A model generated the notes under the pieces. It worked only from the letters and a program-made list of their open reading frames with translations. It was not told the origin of the DNA and did no database searches. A stretch of DNA of 40,869 nt from a virus. The stretch is taken from positions 1 to 40,869 of IMG/VR virus record IMGVR_UViG_3300008110_000357; one strand, given 5' to 3'. Shown here piece by piece: positions 7,871-13,190 of this stretch. The translations under genes and the position numbers were made by a program. Positions within the stretch are counted from its first letter, which is position 1. Every line of letters starts with the position of its first letter.

Positions 7871-8878
7871 ATGTCAGAAGTAAACATAACACAACAAGTA
7901 GCTAGTGGTAATGCTCCACAACCAGCAGCGGAGTCGGCTCAAAATAGTGACTATAAAGCACTAGAAGAACAAACTGTAGCCAATTTTGAAGGCGAATCAA
8001 GTGAGGAAATAGATAGTCCAGAAGCCATTGCAGCACTTGAAAAAGAAGGCGAAATAAGCAAAGAACAGGCTACGTTTCTTAAAAAGAAGCTTAAACTTAA
8101 AGTTGATGGTCAGGAAATTGAAGAAGAAGTTGACTTAGGTGACGACGAGTATTTAAAACGAGAACTACAAAAGTCTAAAGCTTTTGATAAGCGAGTTAAA
8201 GAACATGCCGCTTATAAATCTCAAGTAGATCAACTATTACAAATGTTACAAAATGACCCTGAATCCCTATTGGAAAAAATGGGACTAAATGTTGATGAGT
8301 TTGCTGAAAAGCGTTTAACTAAGAAATTAGAACAAATGAAAAAAACTCCAGAACAACTTGAACGCGAAAGAATGCAAGCTGAACTCGAAGACCTTCGTCA
8401 AGAAAAAAAGCGCATTCAAGAAGAAAAAGACGCTGCCGAAATGATGCGTTTACGTAATGAACAAAGCACTCAAATTACTAATGAAATTATAGAAGCATTA
8501 GATGGGACTAAGTCGGTTCTTCCTAAAAAGAATCCTCTAGTGCTACAGCGCATTGCTCAAACTATGGTGTTAGCTATGAAAAATGGTTACCCAAATGTTA
8601 CAGCTAAGGATGTCATTCCTTTAGTTGAAAAGCAATGGAAGCAAGAAATGAACTCATATTTTAATGAGGGTTCAGAAGAACTACTAGAAATTATGGCTGG
8701 TAAAGAAAAGCTAAATGCTTGGCGTAAAGCTCAATATGTCAAAAATAAAGGTAAATTACCAACTCCTCAAAAGGTGTCACCTCAAGATACTGGTAAAATC
8801 AATAAAGACCCAGTTGAAACTGAACTTGAGGTTAAAAAGGGTCGAGAAGCATTCAGAAAGCTATTTAGACCCGTATAA
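7871..8878 (+). CDS. Scaffolding protein, 335 aa
   Basis: Internal scaffold for procapsid assembly, assigned by position (between portal/lysozyme and coat) and by composition: highly charged, Gln/Glu/Lys-rich, with long predicted coiled coil about residues 140-200 (KRLTKKLEQMKKTPEQLERE, then LEDLRQEKKRIQEEKDAAEM). The N-terminus is acidic and low in complexity; the C-terminus is basic (KVSPQDTGKINKDPVE to FRKLFRPV), as scaffolds often use a basic C-terminal part to bind coat protein. The start has AAGGAAACAC before ATG. Confidence 0.75.
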   Translation: MSEVNITQQVASGNAPQPAAESAQNSDYKALEEQTVANFEGESSEEIDSPEAIAALEKEGEISKEQATFLKKKLKLKVDGQEIEEEVDLGDDEYLKRELQKSKAFDKRVKEHAAYKSQVDQLLQMLQNDPESLLEKMGLNVDEFAEKRLTKKLEQMKKTPEQLERERMQAELEDLRQEKKRIQEEKDAAEMMRLRNEQSTQITNEIIEALDGTKSVLPKKNPLVLQRIAQTMVLAMKNGYPNVTAKDVIPLVEKQWKQEMNSYFNEGSEELLEIMAGKEKLNAWRKAQYVKNKGKLPTPQKVSPQDTGKINKDPVETELEVKKGREAFRKLFRPV

Positions 8879-8930
8879 TTAGCCCAAATATCATATTTCT
8901 CTATTATTGTCAAGAATAATTTATTAGAAT

Positions 8931-8947
8931 TTAACAAGTAATAATAG
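8931..8947 (+). promoter_or_regulatory. Late promoter element copy 3 (TTAACAAGTAATAATAG)
   Basis: Third exact copy of the 17-bp element, 155 bp before the major coat gene and in the 223-bp gap after the scaffold gene. It is followed by AGGGATATGAATG. The gap would give the coat gene its own late transcript, as expected for the most abundant virion protein. Confidence 0.7.
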
Positions 8948-8949
8948 AG

Positions 8950-8965
8950 GGATATGAATGTATCC
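8950..8965 (+). other. 5' leader hairpin GGATA-tgaatg-TATCC
   Basis: Perfect 5-bp inverted repeat with a 6-base loop starting within about 4 bases of the predicted transcript start of promoter copy 3. There is no T-run, so it is not a terminator. It is comparable in position to the 5' hairpin in the T7 gene 10 leader. Confidence 0.45.
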
Positions 8966-8970
8966 AAGTA

Positions 8971-9081
8971 ATGACTAGACCCTTATCTACCCGTTTGGAT
9001 GATTTGGCATCGAAAAATGAAAAAATACAACTCGTAAACATCAAAACAAAAAACACAACACAAACAAAATTTTTATATTAA
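8971..9081 (+). CDS. Possible 36-aa leader ORF before coat gene
   Basis: ATG-to-TAA frame in the coat leader, just after the hairpin, encoding a polar basic peptide (MTRPLSTRLDDLASKNEKIQ at its start). There is no ribosome binding site at normal spacing. It ends 20 bases before the coat ATG, leaving AAAGG free for coat initiation. It may be a chance ORF; comparison with relatives would show whether the frame is kept. Confidence 0.25.
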   Translation: MTRPLSTRLDDLASKNEKIQLVNIKTKNTTQTKFLY

Positions 9082-9101
9082 AAGGTAAATAGGTAAATAT
9101 T

Positions 9102-10337
9102 ATGGCAGCAAATAATACGTATGGTAATCCAGCGGGTACCATTGGTACATTAAACGGTCTCTTTAAAGAAGTATACGCAAAAGAATTAGTTAATTTAATT
9201 CCAGATGGCGTTAAGTTACTAAACAGAATTCCATTCGCTAAAAAAGATGCGACTTTAGGTAACTTGTATCACCAACCAGTTATTCTTGGTCATGAACACG
9301 GTGTCACCTTTGCTGGTGCTACTGACGATGCGTTCACATTGAATGCGGCAGTTGCGGGTTCAATCAAGGATGCACAAGTTCAAGGTACACAATTAGTGTT
9401 ACGTTCTGTTCTTGGTATTGCGGCAGCTTCTCGTGCTTCTAATGGTGATGCAAAATCATTCATGCAAGCAACTAAGTTCCTCGTAGGAAACATGTTACGT
9501 TCTGTAACTAAAAAATTAGAAATTGAAATGTTATATGGTCAAGTTGGTTACGCTACCCTAGCGGTTTCTGCTGCGGTAACTGTTATTCCAATTCCTAATG
9601 CGGAATGGGCACCGGGCATTTGGGCTGGTTCTGAGGACATGCCAATTGAACAGCGTAATGCTGCTGGTACTTTAATAAAATCAATGAACGTAGTTTCAGT
9701 TGACTTTACTGCTCGTACTGTTACTGTTGACGGTGCTGCTACGGCAATTACCGCAGGTGACGTATTATGGCACAAAGGTGCATACGGTAATGAATTTGCT
9801 GGTATCCACAGAATCATCACTAACACTGGTACACTATTTAACATCAATGCAACTACTTACTCTTTATTCAGAGGTAACTCTTACGCATCAGGTGGTGTTT
9901 TAACTTTCGCAAAAGTTCAAGACGCTATCGGTAAGGCAGTTGAAAAAGGTTTAGATAATGATGTTCTCATTGTTGTAAACCCAGACGTATGGTCTGACCT
10001 TATGGTTGAACAATCTGCATTAAGAAAGTATGACGCTTCTTACTCTGCTGATGCCGCTAAAAATGGTATGGCTAAATTGGAGTTCTTCGGTCAGAACGGT
10101 ATGATCGAAATAGTACCTTCAATTTACTGCAAAACTGGTTTCGGATATGTTATTTCTCCTGACGAAATGATGCGCATTGGTTCTACTGATGTGACGTTCA
10201 ACCGACCGGGCAAAGATGGCGAATTCTTCCGCGACTTAGAAAATGCTGCGGGTTATGAATTAAGATGTTATACTGACCAGGCTTTATTTTGCTCGGCACC
10301 GGCCAAGAATGTTCTAATTACTGGTATAACTACATAG
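9102..10337 (+). CDS. Major capsid (coat) protein, 411 aa
   Basis: Main shell protein, HK97-type fold assumed. It is identified by place after the scaffold, its own promoter, size, and coat-like segments: an N-terminal arm with VYAKELVNLIPDGVKLLNRI, PFAKKDATLGNLYHQPVILG, a spine-helix region (AKSFMQATKFLVGNML), an inserted beta-rich domain (about residues 190-260) and a C-terminal P-domain pattern (VLIVVNPDVWSDLMVEQSAL, then NGMIEIVPSIYCKTGFGYVI). Its codons use more C-ending forms (AAC, TTC, ATC, TAC) than neighbours, consistent with high expression. It is followed closely by a strong terminator. The general plan resembles P22-like coat proteins. Confidence 0.8.
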   Translation: MAANNTYGNPAGTIGTLNGLFKEVYAKELVNLIPDGVKLLNRIPFAKKDATLGNLYHQPVILGHEHGVTFAGATDDAFTLNAAVAGSIKDAQVQGTQLVLRSVLGIAAASRASNGDAKSFMQATKFLVGNMLRSVTKKLEIEMLYGQVGYATLAVSAAVTVIPIPNAEWAPGIWAGSEDMPIEQRNAAGTLIKSMNVVSVDFTARTVTVDGAATAITAGDVLWHKGAYGNEFAGIHRIITNTGTLFNINATTYSLFRGNSYASGGVLTFAKVQDAIGKAVEKGLDNDVLIVVNPDVWSDLMVEQSALRKYDASYSADAAKNGMAKLEFFGQNGMIEIVPSIYCKTGFGYVISPDEMMRIGSTDVTFNRPGKDGEFFRDLENAAGYELRCYTDQALFCSAPAKNVLITGITT

Positions 10338-10357
10338 TAATATATTAAAATAATATG

Positions 10358-10395
10358 ATGCCAAGCGTAAAGAACTTGGCATTATTTTTGTTCTT
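10358..10395 (+). terminator. Intrinsic terminator after coat gene
   Basis: Perfect 8-bp stem ATGCCAAG / CTTGGCAT (10358-10365 and 10375-10382) with a 9-base loop, followed by a T-rich tract TATTTTTGTTCTT. It lies 21 bp after the coat stop on the plus strand and separates the head operon from the accessory island. Confidence 0.85.
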
Positions 10396-10422
10396 GACAG
10401 GGGCATAACAAAATAGTAAACT
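10394..10422 (+). promoter_or_regulatory. Sigma70-type promoter for HNH gene
   Basis: Perfect -35 TTGACA (10394-10399), 17-bp spacer, and -10 TAAACT (10417-10422). The expected transcript start, about 7 bases after the -10, falls at or next to the A of the ATG at 10429, so the mRNA would be leaderless or nearly so. The same TTGACA-17-TAAACT combination recurs at 33654-33682 on the minus strand. Confidence 0.65.
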
Positions 10423-10428
10423 GAAAAT

Positions 10429-11100
10429 ATGAAAATTTGTACTAAATGTAAAATTGAAAAACCGTCCACTTGTTTTGAACATCATAAGGGCCAATGTAAG
10501 GATTGTCGAAATATTGATCGTAACAAAAGATTAAGAGCTAGAAATAATCCCGTTTCTGTTGAATCAAAAACTTGCGGAGAGTGTAAAATAGTTAAACCTA
10601 GTTCAGAATTTCATATTTCAATCAGTAAACCAGATGGTCTAATGTGGTCTTGTAAAGCTTGTCGTAATAATAGTTTAAAACAAAGATATAAAAATAAAAA
10701 AGAACAGATTAAAGCTAGGACTAATGCCTATTATTACGCAAATAAGGAAATAGTTTTAGAAAAACAATTGAAGCGTCAAAAAGAACGTCTTAAAACTGAC
10801 GCTGAGTTTCACATAAGAAGAAAATTAAGAAATCGTCTCTATTGTGCTTTAAAACGTAAGGCATGGAAAAAAGATACAAAGTTTGCCGACTACATTGGTT
10901 GTACTTTAGAGCATTTAAAAACCCATCTTGAAAGTAAGTTTACTGACGGTATGTCTTGGGAAAATAAAGGCAAATGGCACATTGACCACATCATACCATT
11001 AGACTCGGCTCAAACAGTTGAAGAATTATATAAGCTTTGTCATTATACAAACCTTCAACCATTATGGGCCATTGACAACATTAAAAAAGGTGTTAATTAG
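10429..11100 (+). CDS. HNH endonuclease with zinc-ribbon N-terminus, 223 aa
   Basis: Probable free-standing homing or nicking endonuclease. The N-terminal half has two CxxC-type zinc-binding repeats (CTKCKIEKPS...CKDC at about 4-26 and CGECKIVKPSSEF...CKAC at about 49-78), a basic coiled linker (residues 80-150), and a C-terminal HNH core: WHIDHIIPLD (H184, H187), HYTNLQPLW (N208) and IDNIKKG (N217). It is set off from the late operon by an upstream terminator and has its own sigma70 promoter but no ribosome binding site, fitting leaderless expression. The 3' end abuts a converging minus-strand gene with a 4-bp overlap. It is likely a mobile accessory gene. Confidence 0.85.
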   Translation: MKICTKCKIEKPSTCFEHHKGQCKDCRNIDRNKRLRARNNPVSVESKTCGECKIVKPSSEFHISISKPDGLMWSCKACRNNSLKQRYKNKKEQIKARTNAYYYANKEIVLEKQLKRQKERLKTDAEFHIRRKLRNRLYCALKRKAWKKDTKFADYIGCTLEHLKTHLESKFTDGMSWENKGKWHIDHIIPLDSAQTVEELYKLCHYTNLQPLWAIDNIKKGVN

Positions 11101-11495
11101 TCAAGCTTACAACAAGCTGATATGGTATAGGTTATCATTTTGTGCTGTTTGGGAATAGCCGTATAGTTTGACCAAAGGGTGATGCCTAAAAATTTATATG
11201 GCACATATTCATGACTAACTACAGTTTCAGTGCTTTCTAGAATTTCAACCTTATACCCAAGTTCTTTAAGTTTGGCAAATATGGATTCTCTTGTAACACC
11301 ATAGGTAACATTTTCAACGTCTGGATATTGTCTATATGTTGAACTTAAATCGTGTTTAATGGTGTATTTACCATCATAACAAATTACGGAAGCAATTATG
11401 CTACTTACAATGTTGTCAAATGTTTGTACCTTTAGTCTAGCTTTATTGTCCTCTATTGTATGGCAAGCATCTTCGGCTATCATAAATGAACTCAT
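11097..11495 (-). CDS. Hypothetical protein, 132 aa (accessory island)
   Basis: Unrecognised. I choose the ATG at 11495 over a TTG at 11525 because GGGG lies at good spacing and the ATG overlaps the stop of a small upstream frame (ATGA). The protein is alpha/beta: an N-terminal helical part (NKARLKVQTFDNIVSSIIAS), an aromatic middle (ICYDGKYTIKHDLSSTYRQY) and a C-terminal region with VTRESIFAKLKELGYKVEIL, a helix-strand pair seen in many small phage proteins. It lies last in a minus-strand trio facing against the late operon. No membrane segment; function unknown. Confidence 0.6.
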   Translation of the reverse strand: MSSFMIAEDACHTIEDNKARLKVQTFDNIVSSIIASVICYDGKYTIKHDLSSTYRQYPDVENVTYGVTRESIFAKLKELGYKVEILESTETVVSHEYVPYKFLGITLWSNYTAIPKQHKMITYTISACCKLD

Positions 11496-11569
11496 TCGTA
11501 CCCCATTTTCTTTGCTAAATCGCAAACTTCTTCTTCGGTTAATATGTTTATGTTTATACTAGTGTTCAA
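11492..11569 (-). CDS. Possible 25-aa coupled mini-ORF
   Basis: TTG-start frame between two minus-strand genes, ending in ATGA overlap with the next start. Its C-terminal half reads as a well-formed helix (LTEEEVCDLAKKMGYE), which looks coding, and the overlap would couple translation. There is no clear ribosome binding site for the TTG. It could be a real micro-protein, a decayed C-terminus of a longer gene, or chance. Confidence 0.3.
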   Translation of the reverse strand: MNTSININILTEEEVCDLAKKMGYE

Positions 11570-11900
11570 GTTCCATGTCAAGACCAGCTTCTTCATTTTC
11601 TTTAATAGAGTCTTTATGTGTTTCATATTCTAGTCCTTCGTTAATGATGGGTTTATTTTCTTCTTTTTCGATGATGAATAGTTCTCTTACGCGAATGCCC
11701 TTATCCTTGATTGTTTCAAGTGCTACTGTTCCATCTTCTAAAAGGTAAACGGTACGCTCAATGTCCCAAGAATTAATTTTATCTATGGGTATGGTGTATG
11801 TTTTAAGTTCAGGGCTCATAATGGTTTTAGTTTGAGCATAGTACATTTGTTTTGATATGTAGCCGATGGTTTTTAGTTTTTTGGCTTCTGGTGTCTTCAT
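11559..11900 (-). CDS. Hypothetical protein, 113 aa (accessory island)
   Basis: Unrecognised soluble protein with a good AAAGGAACAA ribosome binding site before ATG. The N-terminal half is basic and beta-rich (KLKTIGYISKQMYYAQTKTI, then TYTIPIDKINSWDIERTVYL) and the C-terminus is strongly acidic (IKENEEAGLDMELEH). It is the second of three minus-strand genes between the coat and peptidase genes. No membrane segment or catalytic motif is visible. Confidence 0.6.
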   Translation of the reverse strand: MKTPEAKKLKTIGYISKQMYYAQTKTIMSPELKTYTIPIDKINSWDIERTVYLLEDGTVALETIKDKGIRVRELFIIEKEENKPIINEGLEYETHKDSIKENEEAGLDMELEH

Positions 11901-11915
11901 TTGTTCCTTTGTTCT

Positions 11916-12209
11916 TTAGTTGTGTAGTTCGTACACTATGTTGTCATCTTTATTTTCCCATTCTCCAAAGGTGACAATTTTATAACCATAGTTGGTCTTC
12001 TCAATGAGAATGATAGGACCAGTGGCTCTAACTTCGTAACCTAGGTTGGGGGATTTATAACTAAGACAATTCTTACCGTTGTGTAAAACAACCTCAATGG
12101 TAACATCTTCTATCGACATGTCCCATTTGCGAATTATCCTATTTTGTTCATTACTAGAATAGCGTTTAAGACGTTTGCAGTGCCTAAATGATAGTTTCAT
12201 AATGTTCAT
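11916..12209 (-). CDS. Hypothetical protein, 97 aa (accessory island)
   Basis: Unrecognised. The frame is open from a GTG at 12230, but a sigma70-like -10 (12218-12223) lies inside that extension, so translation more likely starts at ATG 12209 (or 12200), almost at the predicted transcript start. The protein has a basic N-terminus (MKLSFRHCKRLKRYSS) and a beta-rich body (VTIEVVLHNGKNCLSYKSPN, then GPIILIEKTNYGYKIVTFGE). It is the first gene of the minus-strand trio. Function unknown. Confidence 0.5.
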   Translation of the reverse strand: MNIMKLSFRHCKRLKRYSSNEQNRIIRKWDMSIEDVTIEVVLHNGKNCLSYKSPNLGYEVRATGPIILIEKTNYGYKIVTFGEWENKDDNIVYELHN

Positions 12210-12217
12210 ATTAAACC

Positions 12218-12246
12218 AGTATATACACACTAAAACACAAAAGCAA
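12218..12246 (-). promoter_or_regulatory. Sigma70-like promoter for island minus-strand genes
   Basis: On the minus strand: -35 TTGCTT (12241-12246), 17-bp spacer, -10 TATACT (12218-12223). The -10 matches the consensus at 5 of 6 and the -35 at 3 of 6. The predicted start at about 12211 is 2 bases before an ATG, so the transcript would be close to leaderless, as for the HNH gene at 10429. Confidence 0.45.
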
Positions 12247-12263
12247 GGAAAATAAATAAAAAT

Positions 12264-12638
12264 ATGAAAAAAATTACCCTAAACGAATACATTACTGCTT
12301 CTGGACGTTATCCAGACCGTTTAAACAGTTCTGAGTTGACAAAATCTGTTAAAACTAATGCTACTACATTGCTAGAAAAAGTCAACGCTCTATTGCTTGA
12401 TTTAGGAGTTTCAGGTCCATTCAGTGTGTCCAGTGGCTTTAGACCTTCTGCGGTGAATGGTGCCACTCCTAATGCGGCTAAAGGCTCATTACACCAGTCT
12501 GGTCAAGCCATAGATATGCATGGTTTATGGCTTGAACATCCAAATAACACCATTGGTAAGAATACAAATTGGTGCCATTTAGACATGGATAGCACAATTC
12601 GTAAAGATAGACCAGTAAGAGTGTTCATACCAGCTTAA
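12264..12638 (+). CDS. M15-type zinc peptidase, shortened (124 aa)
   Basis: Related to phage D-Ala-D-Ala carboxypeptidase/endopeptidase (peptidase M15) proteins that cut cell-wall peptides. Metal-binding residues are present: H77 and D84 in SLHQSGQAID and H105 in WCHLDM, with the typical SSGFRPSAVN segment before them and a VFIP end. As I recall the family, an acidic helix segment of about 20-25 residues normally lies between the Asp motif and GLW-EHP; here the sequence jumps directly (QAIDMHGLWLEHP). The zinc ligands survive but the fold around them may be damaged. The start has AAGGAAA. It may act as a virion-associated or lysis wall peptidase. Confidence 0.7.
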   Translation: MKKITLNEYITASGRYPDRLNSSELTKSVKTNATTLLEKVNALLLDLGVSGPFSVSSGFRPSAVNGATPNAAKGSLHQSGQAIDMHGLWLEHPNNTIGKNTNWCHLDMDSTIRKDRPVRVFIPA

Positions 12639-12641
12639 AAA

Positions 12642-12658
12642 ATAACAAGTAATAATAG
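12642..12658 (+). promoter_or_regulatory. Late promoter element copy 4 (ATAACAAGTAATAATAG)
   Basis: Fourth exact copy of the 17-bp element, 3 bp after the peptidase stop and 44 bp before the next ATG. It is followed by GGGGATGTATTC. It restarts late transcription downstream of the accessory island, which carries opposing genes. Confidence 0.7.
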
Positions 12659-12674
12659 GGGGATGTATTCTCCC
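12658..12674 (+). other. 5'-terminal leader hairpin after promoter copy 4
   Basis: GGGGGA pairs with TCTCCC (6 bp with one G-T pair) around a 5-base loop, beginning at the G that would be the first transcribed base. It is followed directly by the AAAGGA ribosome binding site. The layout parallels the T7 gene 10 leader, where a 5' hairpin protects the mRNA. Confidence 0.5.
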
Positions 12675-12685
12675 AAAGGATGCAC

Positions 12686-13174
12686 ATGGCTGTTCCATTG
12701 ACTATTGCTGGTAATACATTTTTATTTCCTGAAAGAGGAGAAGACCCAGATTGGTCAGGCGACACTACCGATTGGGCCACTGCGGTCACTGGTGCATTAA
12801 ACACCCTATTGGGTTCAGGTGACATTCTAAATGTTACTGCGTCCATTTCAAATAACATTGCTGTGGCAACAAATGTGAATGGATTAATCTTTAACCCGGG
12901 CACTATTAGAGCAGCAAACATCACTTATGCCATTTATCGAACATCAACTGCTAACCCTAGTGGATTTTCTGAAACTGGCACCATTTACTTAACTTACGAC
13001 AATAATGCTTCGGCAGCAAACAAATGGCTTCTTAGTCAAAATTCTGTAGGCAACTCAGGTGTAGCACTTAGCGTCCTAGATTCTGGACAAGTGCAGTATG
13101 TATCTACAGATATAAATTCAACTGGTTATACAGGTGTAATTAAATTCTCCGCCAAGGCCCTTACCCAAATTTAA
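12686..13174 (+). CDS. Virion structural protein (tail or fibre-associated), 162 aa
   Basis: I start at the second ATG (12686) because AAAGGA is well spaced for it; the ATG at 12680 is too close. The N-terminus reads VPLTIAGNTFLFPERGEDPD then WSGDTTDWATAVTGALNTLL, a pattern I know from small structural proteins of tailed phages that precede fibre genes. The rest is beta-rich, Asn/Thr/Ser-heavy and without membrane segments, typical of fibre or adaptor proteins. It is the first gene after late promoter copy 4 and is followed 16 bp later by the large fibre gene, so it probably joins or caps that fibre. The exact role is inferred. Confidence 0.65.
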   Translation: MAVPLTIAGNTFLFPERGEDPDWSGDTTDWATAVTGALNTLLGSGDILNVTASISNNIAVATNVNGLIFNPGTIRAANITYAIYRTSTANPSGFSETGTIYLTYDNNASAANKWLLSQNSVGNSGVALSVLDSGQVQYVSTDINSTGYTGVIKFSAKALTQI

Positions 13175-13190
13175 CATTTAGGATACATAC

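Noticed and set aside
8900-8922. Inverted repeat ATTATT/AATAAT as terminator after the scaffold gene
   Set aside because: All A/T stem without a T-run; not a credible intrinsic terminator.
9548-9847. Long antisense ORFs over coat, scaffold, fibre and hub genes
   Set aside because: They lack ribosome binding sites, have atypical composition and mirror codon bias of the real genes on the other strand.
12210-12230. GTG start extending the 97-aa island protein
   Set aside because: The extension would contain the predicted -10 TATACT, so it would not be on the mRNA from that promoter.
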